Part shown: one piece after another, positions 12,282 through 23,552 of the stretch
Position numbering within the stretch: the stretch's first letter is position 1
Layout: each line of letters opens with the position of its first letter
Source of the DNA: Escallonia rubra
Taxonomy: Eukaryota; Streptophyta; Magnoliopsida; Escalloniales; Escalloniaceae
Direction: 5' to 3'
Assembly: GCA_033065855.1 (NCBI GenBank)
Contig: JAVXUO010000672.1
Span: 1-64,000 of the forward strand
DNA: 64,000 nt
Notes under the pieces: model-generated
What the model was told of the DNA's origin: nothing
What the model saw: the letters and a program-made list of their open reading frames with translations, nothing else
The model's database searches: none
Translations under genes and position numbers: made by a program

Positions 12282-15200
12282 TACACCCTAGCCTATATTG
12301 TGTCCCATATAAAGTTCTCCTTGAGGTTATGCTTATTCAAGATAGATAAAGGTTCTCCTACATTTTGATGAGGTCGAAAAAAAAATGAGAAAAAAAAGAT
12401 AATGGTCCATGCACCTTTCCGAGCTCTCTATATTATGACATAATATGTTCATTTCCCTGTTGGCTTGATTCTTACCCTTCAGTTTCACATCTCACAAACC
12501 TATGTGTTCACCTCCTTGTGGCCTGATGAGGACCCACTAATCTTCATGACCTATCTGGCCTACCCTACCATGTATGGCAACCATGCTCTGCATCATTGTT
12601 TGGTATATTTGCCACCACTTCAATGATTATACGAGAAGCCTTATGACTTTATCATGTGCCCTCCTCTCATGCACTTGATAGTCATGTATTTTTTCTCAGC
12701 ATAATCGTACACATTGATTTGTTAGCTAATCATAGGTCTGGACTCTATCAGCCTCACAGATTATACAGTTCCACAACATACACATCAACCTCACAATTCA
12801 TACACTGCCGTACATCATCACTATCCACCTTTTTTGGGCCCAACCTTTTCATGGTAGCCTTGAAGATTCAAGCCTAAGTGTTTAAGTTAGGAACCAACTT
12901 ATTCTGTGAAGTTTCATGACATTTTAAGGATGTGGAATTAAAATGTTTTTGATAAAAAAATTTGGTGGTCGTCCATTTTTGTGTGGAGATGGATGTAACA
13001 ACAAAGTAGGCACCATTTCCTTAAATTCTAAAACACAAATGAAAAATCTCAAAGGGGGTCGGTTGATTTATCATAGTGTGGCAGTCAAAGTGATTTTCAA
13101 TTCAAACATGCTCTTGAATTGTGATAGGATATTATCTTCGTCATAGGTTTTTTTTGTAGATGTCCTTAGAGGTTTCCCTTGCGATCCACCTTCCACTATG
13201 GTCATGTAGAGTCAACCCTGCTTACGTTTTGTTCTAGGGGCTTCCTATGAGTCCCTCCTCCCGATAGTTGTAATAGAGGTTCTTCTTCTGATCCCTTTCC
13301 ATTAGGTTTACGTAGAGTCAACCCTGCTTACATTTTGGTCCAGGGGATCCCTGTGAATCCCTCCTCATGACACTCATGATGGTGTCAGTTTGTCTCTAGT
13401 CCATTACATGGTCGGTCTTGTCTATATGCATTTCATCTAGGGGCTCCCTAGAAGTCCCCTCTCACGACAATCAGGATAGTGTTTGTCTATTTCTCTTTCT
13501 TGTGCTCACCTAGGGGCCCCATATAAGTCTCATTTCACGGCAGTCGTGATAATATCTGTCATTATCTAGTTTATTTCGTAGTCACTATAATCTGCATGCA
13601 TTTTGTCTAAGGGCTCCCTGTGATTCCCCTTTCACGATAGTCGTGATAGAGTCCGTCGTTCTCCAGTTCATTGCATAGTCAACATTCATCTTATACATTC
13701 ATGTCCAGGGGCTCTATGAGATTCTCCTATCCCGACACTCAGGGTCAGTGTCTTTACCTTGTCTTAGTCTAGGCTATAGAATTTCGTCTCATACCCTTAG
13801 TCTTTAAGAAGAAAAAAGAATAAAAATTCATATAATAAAAAAAAATTGAAAAATAAAAAGAAAATAAAGTATAATCCTTGCTGTGACTTTTCAGTCACGC
13901 TCATATCTTTTCTTTTTCTAGTTCCAGTTTTGAGTCCGAGGGTATTTCAACCCTCTCTTTAGGGCAATACGTGAGAGTCACGTATAGTCTTTTTTTTCTA
14001 AATCCATGTCAAACTACATTTGGCTTAATCTCTTTCGGATGAGGGTATGTAGGTAACCTCTGTAGGGTGCAGCCATTTCCCAGCCCAAGTCTGTGTCTAA
14101 ACGTAGGTAACCCTCAATTCAGGTCAGTACGTGTAGGTTCGTACTATCCCTATTTTCCCGATCCAGATCCAGCCTGAAGGTATTATACCCTCCGTCCATG
14201 TTAGTACGTAAAAGTCACGTGCAATCTCTTTCCTATTCCCAGTCAAAGTCTATCGCTAAAGGGTAGAAACCCTCAGTCTAGGTCAGTATGAGGATGGCAT
14301 GCCTTCTTATCCGAGTTTTATCCTTAGTCCATCTCTGGTTCAGTTAGCGTATCCATAAAAATTCATGTGCGCCCCTACAGATACCTTTCTTTTAGTGTCA
14401 AAGTGCCCAACCGGCTCCGATTTTTGCACATGAGTCTTTTATGTGTGTGCCTAAATGTCCATCCGTTTTTACACGTTGTTGGCTCCGACATCTACACATG
14501 AAGCATCTAATCGCTACCAAGCATCGATGGCTCCGATTTTCACACACAAGTATTTTCTGTGTGCCTAAACGTCCATCCATTTTTACGCTTTGTTGGCTCT
14601 GACTTTGAACGACACCTCTTTTCTAAACTTTGTTGGTCAGATTCCTTTCCAGGGGTGCATAGGAAGCCTTAGAAAGGTTCGAACTCATGTTTGTGTGTCT
14701 TTGAGTCAGTTTTGAGTCATGTGGTCTTTTCCATATATCCTTACTACAAAAATGTGTTATTTTACGGTGATATTTGCTCGCATGTGAGCTCCCTCACCAA
14801 GGGCTCTGTAGACACCCTAATTTTTTAGTTTTATTTTTTTAGTCATTTATGTTGGGCTTTATTAATAGATAAAGTTTATTATTGAATGTTGGGTGCAAAC
14901 CTGATAACAAGTCATAGGCCTTATTTTCTTTATTCAGCTTAGTCAGTCTAGTATGTCCAGTCAGTTTAGCTTAAATTAATTAGGCCTGCTCCATTGGATA
15001 ACTAGCATAGTTAGTTAGGGTTAACCCAAGTTAGGTTACAGTAAAGAAAGAAAGTTTGACTTGGAGACTTAATGGTCAATTTGAGAGACAAAGTGATTGG
15101 TGTGAATACGAGAAGAGTTTCTCAAATCTGATATTATCCTTGACAGTTAATCAAGATAATTACTATTTTTGGACATGATAATGTCCAAAGTGTAGTAAAA

Positions 15201-15771
15201 TATACAAAAATTTAGAGTAAACCGGGCGACTTTCGACTAACAGACCAGTTAGTTAACTTTTTTCAATCTGCTATTTTATCACTTATTCTGACTTATGTCC
15301 AGTCTTACAGATTGGTATTGCCAATCTTAACAGATTCTGCTACCCTGAGCACTAAAAAAAGGGCCCTTGGCTTTCATTTTTGGAGGAAAACCTTATTCTC
15401 TTCAAAGCTTGCGTATCATTTCTTTGTGAAGTGATATTCGTGCTCTCTTGAGAATTCAATCCATTCAAATTCACTTTAAAAAGTCTTTCTAGTCTTTGTA
15501 TCGGATCATACTAAAAACATACCCGAGCATTCAAGGCAAGTTACTTCAAAAGGTAACTTTTTATAGTTTTTTAGCTTAGATAACATATAGATTATCTCAC
15601 AATCCCGTAGTCGGATTTCAATTTTAAAAAATCATAAAGAGTCTTTTCTATTTATTTGTCTACGTCTAAGTCCCGAAGTGTAGACTACTTCCTGTAGGAC
15701 CAGTATCGAACTACAATGGTTTTGATTCCCGTTAGTCCGACTGGATACGTAGGTCATTTGACGATCCGGTA
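12282..15771 (+). mobile_element. Tat-like Ty3/gypsy fossil, copy A: 3' untranslated region and part of LTR
   Basis: This long noncoding stretch has blocks of imperfect tandem repeats (13150-14620). It is followed at 14807 by TGTAGACACCC, a typical start of Tat/Ogre-group LTRs. The LTR is lost after about 15771. The same sequence recurs at 16803-17457 and at 18404-19761 plus 31014-32752. Plant Tat elements are known to carry repeat-rich 3' untranslated regions. No coding domain is visible, so the lineage call is moderate. Confidence 0.55.
13150..14620. repeat. Three blocks of imperfect tandem repeats in the Tat-like 3' region
   Basis: Block one (about 13150-13770, period near 110-125 bp) repeats a 'AGGGGCTCCC ... 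CACGACAGTCGTGATAG' theme. Block two (about 13920-14330) repeats 'GAGGGTA ... AACCCTC ... TCAGTACGTG'. Block three (about 14400-14620) repeats 'GTCCATCCGTTTTTAC ... TTGGCTCCGA'. All three recur in copy B. Confidence 0.75.
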
Positions 15772-16802
15772 TGAGTTTAGGTCAAATAGAGTTTGTGTTT
15801 CTAATAAGTCTAGGAGTCCATCCTTAGCAAGTTGAGAGCATGACAATTTTCACAGCAAGAGAGCAATGCCTGATTCCATAATTGACCAATTACTTCAAGG
15901 AGTTATACAAAAGTTGATTTTCAAATTTAAGCCTAGTGGTCTATCTCGTTTGTACTTTTTCTTTGCACTTGGGGGTGGTGACTCACTATATTTTCAAGCG
16001 TAAAAATTAAATCTCCATTTCCTTCAAAATTAAAAGTCAAAAAAATCTAATAAGAGAATTTGGTTTGAAACTCAAACATTCGAGTGAGAATTCAGGAGAC
16101 AAAAAGGCCATGACTTCTTTTCTTGGCCAACCTCCCACAACCCTCATTCACCAAAAGAAAAACCAATCCTCAAAGATAATGAGGTTTCATGTCGGTGTCA
16201 AAACTTTCTCCTGTTCAAATCTCACTTATTCCCTCTCCTAGCATGGACCATTTATCTTGAAGAAGAAAAAAAGGCGGGGGGGGGGGGGGTGGGGGTGGGG
16301 GAGGGAGGGGAACGAATAAAGAGTCTACTAGGCTAAAAATCCTGAGAATGGCAGTCTAGGCAAAAGTTAGGGCACCAAAAGAAAAAAGAAGAGAGAGAGA
16401 GAGAGACCTCGAAAGAATGTAGGTTTGCATGGGTCTTTCTTAGAATAAGCATTGATGATTGGAGGCCATCGATTGGCCACTACATAACATATTGATTAAC
16501 CCTATACTAAAAATTTATCACTTGCTAACCATTTGTGCTTAAACAGTTTAGCCTTTTTTTTTTAAGCATATATTCCTAACCTTGGGGTGGGTAATCTATT
16601 GGTATGTGCCTATGGCCTAAGTATTACTGTAAAGTCAACTCTGCATTTTTTAATGTTTTCCCTCATAAGAACTAAAGGCTTGAATATACATGAAGATACG
16701 TAGGCATATTAGTCACCTTCTAGGCTCGGTCTCCATAGGCACATAGTAGGGGCTTAGGTTTCATGTTTGGAGCTTTTGAGCTTATTTACCATTTGTTTCT
16801 TA
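15772..16802. other. Unassigned spacer with G-rich and GA-rich tracts
   Basis: No gene or recognised domain was found on either strand. There is a G-rich run at about 16276-16312 and a GA run at about 16389-16406. It may be internal sequence of a degraded gypsy element, but nothing confirms this. Confidence 0.5.
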
Positions 16803-17457
16803 GCCCACACCCTGGCCTACATTGTGTCTTATATAAAGTCCTCTTTGAGGTTATGTTTATTCAAAAGAGACAAAGGTTTTCCTACATTTTAATGAGGTCG
16901 AGAAAAAATGATGATAAAATTTAGAAAAAAATGAAAAATGAAAAAAAGACGATGATGGTCCATGCACCTTTTTGAGCTTCCTACATTGTGACAGGATCTA
17001 TTCGCCTCCATATGGCTTGTTGGACAACCCTTCAAATCCCAATCTCTCGAACATGATGTATTCACCTCCTTGTAGCCCGATGAGGACCCACTAGTCTTCA
17101 TGACCTATCTGGCCTACCCTACCCCATACGACAACCATGTTCTTTATGACAATTTGATATCTTTGCCACCATTTCTAGGACTGTATCAGAGACCTTATCC
17201 ATATCTTGTACCTTTTTATCACGCAATTGATAATTTTGCTCAGCCTAGTCATATACATTGATTTGTTAACTAATTTTGGGCCTAGACATCATTAACCTCA
17301 CATATTTTACAGTTTGGCAGTATAAATGTCAGCCTCACCGCTCATACACTACCATTTTCATACATCCTCTCCATCCACCTTTTTGGGCCCAACCTTTTCA
17401 TGTTAGTCTTGAGGATTCAAACCTGATTATTTAAGTTAAGAACCAATTTGTTCTGTG
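16803..17457 (+). mobile_element. Tat-like 3' region fragment
   Basis: This is parallel to 12282-12905 of copy A, with the same order of words (for example CATTGTGTC, TTTGAGGTTATG, CACCTTTTTGGGCCCAACC). It breaks off where the CACTA-end fragment begins. Confidence 0.6.
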
Positions 17458-17957
17458 AAGTTAAATTGGTGGCTTGGGAGGTGGTGACGGGAAGGCGTGG
17501 GAGGTGGGCGGCAAAACTCAGCGTGGTGTGTGTGTGTGTGTGTGAGAAAGAGAGAGAGAGAAGAAGAAGAAGGGGAAATGAGAGCGGCGGGGAGAAAGAG
17601 CAAAGACTAGGGTTTTTTGCTTTTAATCACATTTAGCGATGGATTCTAGCCCAGTCATTAAAAGTTCGGGGCTAAAATTCAGGATTTATTCCGTTCAATC
17701 ACCTTTAGCAACATAATCCAGCCCGTCGCTAAAATTCTTTTAAATTTTTAAAAAAATGAGAAAATTTTCAAATATAGTTTTAGCGACGAACCCGTCAATA
17801 ATAATCCGTTGGTAAAGGTACATCGCTAAAAACCTTTACCAGCAAAAAAATCTGTCAATAAAGGTTTTTAGCAATGGACTTTTACCGACAAATAAATCTG
17901 TCGGTAAAAGGCTACTTTAACTACAGACCGTTACAAACTATTTTTCTTATTGTGGTA
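17458..17957 (-). mobile_element. CACTA transposon end fragment
   Basis: The right end resembles the CACTA terminal sequence (TTTTTCTTATTGTGGTAG, compared with the inverse of CACTACAAGAAAAA). Next to it is a long set of subterminal words such as TTAGCGAC, CCGTCGCTAA and CTGTCGGTAAA. Further in is a GA-rich, GGTGG-rich leader like that at 30600-30790 of the large CACTA element. The left end is missing, so this is a truncated relic of a related family. Confidence 0.65.
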
Positions 17958-18403
17958 GTCACATTTCTATTCGTAAACACAAAAAGAGTATTTTTCTACA
18001 TCTAGGACATAAATGTGAACTACTTCTCGTAGGACCAGAGTCGAACTACGGCGGTTTTGATTCTGATTAGTCCAGTCGGATACCGATTAGTCCGGTTGGA
18101 TACGTAGGACATTTGACCCCTGTTGTCATGTTCAAGCCAAAACATAAAAATTAACTTAGGGTCTGTTTTGTCATATGTTGCACGTTACATGTTCTCTAGG
18201 CCAAAAATCAAACGAAGTAGAGACCGAAAGGGCGTGACGGGTGCCTAATACCTTCCTGTTGCGTAACTTAGTCTTTGAACCCATCTCCCAATTTTCGATG
18301 GACTATTCGTCCTTTTGGACACTTCAGAGTCATTGTTAGGTTTTTCTTATATTCTTCAAATTAAATAAGATCGCGACTCCTTCTTCCGAGGCGGTGCGTC
18401 ACA
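17958..18403 (+). mobile_element. Tat-like LTR 3' end fragment
   Basis: This matches 32320-32752. Shared words are GGATACGTAGG, GAAGTAGAGACCGAAAGGGCGTG, GTGCCTAATACCTTCC and an end at GGCGGTGCGTCACA. The phrase 'GGTGCCTAATACC' followed by 'GCGACTC' is common near the ends of Tat-group LTRs. Confidence 0.55.
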
Positions 18404-19761
18404 GTTCATACACTGCCATACATCCTCACTATCCACCTTTTTGGGCCCAACCTTGTAATGGTAGCCTTGAGGATTCAAGCCTGAGTGTTTAAGTTAAGAA
18501 CCAACTTATCCTGTGAAGTTGCATGACATTTAAGGATGAGGAATTAAAATATTTTCAATCAAAAACTTCAATGGTCTTCCTTTTTTGTGTGGAGATGGAC
18601 GTAACAACAAAGTAGGCACCGTTTCCTTAAATTCTAAAACACAAATGAAAATCTCGAAGTGGTCGGTTGATTTATCATATTGGGCAATCAAAGTGATTTT
18701 GAATTTAAACATGCTCTCAAATTGGGAAAGGATATTATCTTCGTCATAGGTTCTTTTTTGTAGATGTCCTTAGGGCTTTCCCTTGCAATCCGCCTTCCAC
18801 TAGGGTTATGTAGAGTCAACCCTGCTTACGTTTTGGTCTAGGCTGTGAGTTCTCTCTTCTGACAGTCGTGATGGTGCCTGTCGGTCTCTAGTCCATTACA
18901 TGGTCAGTCTTGTTCATATGCATTTCGTCTAAGTACTCCCTAGAAGTCCCCTCTCACGACAGTTAGGATAGTGTTTGTTTATTTGTCTTTCTTCTGCTCA
19001 CCTAGGGGCTCCATATAAGTCTCCTTTCACGGCAGTAGTGATAAATTCTGTCATCATCCAATATATTGCATAGTCAATATAGTCTACATGCATTTTGTCT
19101 AGGGGTTCTTTGTGATTCCTCTTTTCACGACAGTCGTGATAGAGTCTGTCATTCTCCAGTTCTTTGCTTAGTCAACATTCGTCTGTATGCATTCCTGTCC
19201 AGAGGCTCCATGAGATTCCATTATCCCGACACTCAAGGTCAGTGTCATTATCTCGTCTAAGTCTAGGCTATAAAATACTGTCTCCTACCCTTAGTCTTTA
19301 AGAAGAAAAAAGAAAAAAACTTTGCATATAGTAAAAAAAGTTTTGAAAAATAAATAAATAAAAATAAAATATGATCCTTGTTGTGACTTTTTAGTCACGC
19401 TCCTGTCTTTTCTTTTCCAAGTTCAGGTTTGAGTCCGAGGGTATTCGACCCTCTTTTTAGGGAAATATGTGAGAGTCACGTATAGTCTTTTTTCTAAATC
19501 CATGTCGAATTACATTTGGCTTGATCCCTTCCAGATGAGGGTATATAGGCAACCTCCGTAGGGTGCAACCATTTTTCAGTCTAAGTCTGTGTCTGAGGGT
19601 GGGTAACCCTCAATTCAGGTCAATACGTGTTGGTCTGTACCCCTATTTTCCCCGTTTGGATCCAGTCCAAATGTATTATACCCTCTGTCCAATTTAATAC
19701 GTGAAAGTCACATGCAATCTTTTTTCCACCCCCAGTCCAAGTCTAAGTCCAACGTTAAAGG
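18404..19761 (+). mobile_element. Tat-like fossil, copy B, left part
   Basis: This is parallel to 12795-14265 of copy A, with the same three repeat blocks. It is interrupted exactly at AAAGG by the CACTA element and resumes at 31014. The AGG at 19759-19761 is one half of the CACTA target duplication. Confidence 0.6.
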
Positions 19762-20110
19762 CACTACAAGGAAAAAGGGTTTTAGCAACGGGTAAATCCG
19801 TCGCTAAAACCTTTATTCCGTCGCTAAAACAATTAGCGACGGATTCACCGTCGCTAAAAGTCCCTCGTATAAAAGCCCGTCAGTAATAGTTTAGCGACAG
19901 AATTTTGAACTCCGTCGCTAAATATGTAATTTTTTGCGACGGATTGATTTTTAATTAGTGAGGGATATTCCGTCGCTAATAATATTTTTAGTATTTTAAT
20001 TTATTTTCTTTTTTATAAAATTAGCGACGGAATAATTTTTACCGATGGACTATTCCATCGCTAAAAATCTTATTTAGCGACAAATTTAATCTGTCGCCAA
20101 AAATCAATTT
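19762..20110. repeat. CACTA left terminal and subterminal repeats
   Basis: About a dozen direct and inverted copies of CCGTCGCTAAAA and TTAGCGACGGA-type words lie within 350 bp of the terminus. In En/Spm elements such words are the sites bound by the TNPA protein. A binding role here is inferred from position. Confidence 0.85.
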
Positions 20111-20183
20111 TTTTTATTTTTTTTTTGATTTTTCAATTACCCAGACCTGTAATACAATTTTCATTTCTCAACAACAACGCATA

Positions 20184-22278
20184 ATAATCAATACAGAAAG
20201 AAATATATATAATCAATTATAAAAAATATTTCAATATAAAAAAGACTCATATGTACAAGTCGGGAACCGAATACAGCTGGTTAGGGGAGGGGAGAAGAGT
20301 ACAAGTCAGGCGCAGGGGGCGGGGGGGGGGGAAGCTAGGAACGGGCACGGGAAGGGGCTCATTAGGGGTCGCCGAGTCCCGAATCTGGATCCTGCTGATT
20401 CGGGGCCGGCTCGGCATGTCCAGCAGTGCCCTGCTCCCTGATCATCCTCACCACCATTGTAGCAATGCGCTGGATCTCCTCATCGTCCAACTGACGCTGA
20501 GGAGCCGGTGTCTGTGGAGGGGCAGCAGGGGGTGAGGACACTCCTATCACGGCACGAGCAGTCGTGCTAGGCAGGTCGCGTATGCGGCCTTTCGGCCGAT
20601 TCACGACCTCCGGCGTATCCAGCCATCGCTTCAACCCCCCAGTACTCGCAGCCGTACTAGTGGACGCTGATGGCTATCTGGACTGCTGCTCGGACCCCCT
20701 TAGCTGTTCATACGAGGCCTGCAAAAACAGTGGTTTAACGATATGTTAGGGCATTAATTAATGAAACGAACATTGAGGATAGAAAGACAAAACATTAACA
20801 ACTTAAATAAATTGACACACATCGATCCGCCGGGCAATATCTGAAATATAGTCGCCCACCCGGTGCGCCTCGTCCTTGTCCTTAATCAATACAGAAAGAA
20901 ATATATATAATCAATTATAAAAAATATTTCAATATAAAAAAGACTCATATGTACAAGTCGGGAACCGAATACAGCCGGTTAGGGGAGGGGAGAAGAGTAC
21001 AAGTCAGGCGCAGGGGGCGGGGGGGGGGGGAAGCTAGGAACGGGCACGGGAAGGGGCTCATTAGGGGTCGCCGAGTCCCGAATCTGGATCCTGCTGATTC
21101 GGGGCCGGCTCGGCATGTCCAGCAGTGCCCTGCTCCCTGATCATCCTCACCACCATTGTAGCAATGCGCTGGATCTCCTCATCGTCCAACTGACGCTGAG
21201 GAGCCGGTGTCTGTGGAGGGGCAGCAGGGGGTGAGGACACTCCTATCACGGCACGAGCAGTCGTGCTAGGCAGGTCGCGTATGCGGCCTTTCGGCCGATT
21301 CACGACCTCCGGCGTATCCAGCCATCGCTTCAACCCCCCAGTACTCGCAGCCGTACTAGTGGACGCTGATGGCTATCTGGACTGCTGCTCGGACCCCCTT
21401 AGCTGTTCATACGAGGCCTGCAAAAACAGTGGTTTAACGATATGTTAGGGCATTAATTAATGAAACGAACATTGAGGATAGAAAGACAAAACATTAACAA
21501 CTTAAATAAATTGACACACATCGATCCGCCGGGCAATATCTGAAATATAGTCGCCCTCCCGGTGCGCCTCGTCCTTGTCCTTAATCAATACAGAAAGAAA
21601 TATATATAATCAATTATAAAAAATATTTCAATATAAAAAAGACTCATATGTACAAGTCGGGAACCGAATACAGCCGGTTAGGGGAGGGGAGAAGAGTACA
21701 AGTCAGGCGCGGGGGCGGGGGGGGGGGAAGCTAGGAACGGGCACGGGAAGGGGCTCATTAGGGGTCACCGAGTCCCGGATCTGGATCCTGCTGATTCGGG
21801 GCCGGCTCGGCATGTCCAGCAGTGCCCTGCTCCCTGATCATCCTCACCACCACTGTAGCAATGCGCTGGATCTCCTCGTCGTCCAACTGACGCTGAGGAG
21901 CCGGTGTCTGTGGAGGGGCAGCAGGGGGTGAGGACGCTCCTATCACGGCACGAGCAGTCGTGCTAGGCAGGCCGCGTATGCGGCCTTTCGGCCGATTCAC
22001 GACCTCCGGCGTATCCAGCCATCGCTTCAACCCCCAGTACTCGCAGCCGTACTAGTGGACGCTGATGGCTGTCCGGACTGCTGCTCGGACCCCCTTAGCT
22101 GTTCATACGAGGCCTGCAAAAACAGTGGTTTAACGATATGTTAGGGCATTAATTAATGAAACGAACATTGAGGATAGAAAGACAAAACATTAACAACTTA
22201 AATAAATTGACACACATCGATCCGCCGGGCAATATCTGAAATATAGTCGCCCTCCCGGTGCGCCTCGTCCTTGTCCTT
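20184..22278. repeat. Tandem triplication of a ~698-bp unit carrying a terminal exon
   Basis: Three nearly identical units run 20184-20881, 20882-21580 and 21581-22278, each starting TAATCAATACAG. They differ by only a handful of bases, so the duplication is recent. Each holds intron sequence, the last exon of the TNPA-like gene, and its 3' flank. The third unit joins the unique upstream exon and so is the original junction. Confidence 0.95.
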
Positions 22279-23344
22279 CTTCCGTACATGCGTTTGACCA
22301 TCCTCCTCCAGATCCGGGTGCTCGACCGCGTTCATGTGTCGGACGATGTCATGTGGCATCGACCCCCCCGTGTGCGTCGGATCTCTGTTCTGTCTGTTCT
22401 CGGCCCCGCTCTTACTCTTGGCATCCCAGCCTGGATCCGCAGCCCACCGATCTATCATCTCCCCCCATACACGGTGAGATATCCAATGTGGGGGATATCT
22501 CGTCATCTCCGTCATTGGGGCACCCTCGGGCAGCAGCTTCTTTGCTCAGTCCCGTGCGTCGTGGAGCCATCGGCAGTAATTCTTGCTGATGTAGGCAAAG
22601 AAGGCCTGCTGCCCCAGTGCCTGCTGCTGAGGCGTGTCAAACGTAAACCCCTCCTATAAAGCATACAATAACACAAATTATGACCAGAAAACAAACTGTA
22701 ATTAAACATTTACTAACGCTGAAAAAATACTTCACCGTACCAGCCACTCCTCCCATAGGGCCTCCCTCGCAGCGGCATCCCAGTCCTTCCAGTACAGGCG
22801 TGGCTCGAAGAATCGGCCCTTCACAAGAACGCCGATCTTCGTCCTCGCCAGATTCTCCAGGATCCTGCCAAAGAAGTAAATAAATAAATTAATACAGTTC
22901 AAATATAAATTAACACCCCAAAATTTTAAATTTAAGGCATGAGGTGATATTTTTAGTACTTACAGGCCCTCCTGCGTGAGCGTAACTCTCTGTTTACGCT
23001 GGGGGTCGATGCGTACCCCGCATGTCGGACCACGGCCTCGTCGAGATCCTACAAAACACAGACATTAATACAGTTCAAATATACTTTAAATATAAGGCTA
23101 GCGAAAATGTACTAAACACCGTTATAAACTATACCTGAGGTAGAACCCACGGAAAATGGAGAATGCACGCGCGTGTGGGATGAATCTGCGTCGGGCTAGG
23201 GCGACGCCTCGGGCTGAGGCGACGGCTGGAGCTGGTTTTGGGGCCCCATATGCTGTCCACGATCACTCTGTGCCTCGTCATCAGTAGGCAATGACGAGGT
23301 GGGACCCACTGGGGAGGAAGCAGCTCGGCGTCCAGCCCGACCAC
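20362..23344 (-). pseudogene. TNPA/PttA-like transposase-accessory gene (Transposase_24 type), damaged
   Basis: This multi-exon gene runs on the minus strand, downstream of TNP2. In CACTA elements its product binds the subterminal repeats and assists excision. Readable pieces, in order, are an N-terminal Pro/Gln-rich exon (about 23340-23133), an exon encoding RGPTCGVRIDPQRKQ (about 23050-22960), and one with the RFFEPRLYWKDWD block (about 22865-22735). Then comes the conserved core at about 22650-22200 (W-x3-RW, KS..NRQNR, HTGGS). The last exon has LDDEEIQRIATMVVRMIREQ, present three times (20362-20634, 21061-21333, 21758-22030). A TGA lies in the core frame at 22546-22548. The last exon of units 1 and 2 has an in-frame TAG. 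Unit 3 lacks that stop but has one G fewer in a G run. The gene is therefore probably not functional. Confidence 0.75.
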
Positions 23345-23552
23345 GAATAGCTCATATCCTATCCATATCTGACTTCATATAGATTATATACAAAGACATT
23401 AACACGTTAAAAACAATAATTTAGGCATAAATCATCATCGGCACTATATATATATATATATATATATATGAACGGATGTGCAAAAACACATCAATAAACA
23501 CCAAGTTCTAAAATGTTACTACATTTTTCCCGTGATGTTACAACATTACAAG

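Noticed and set aside
20564-21448. Repeated 61-codon plus-strand frames
   Set aside because: They are mirror frames of the triplicated terminal exon.
22258-22883. Plus-strand open frames of 67-133 codons
   Set aside because: They are antisense to exons of the TNPA-like gene and have no domain of their own.
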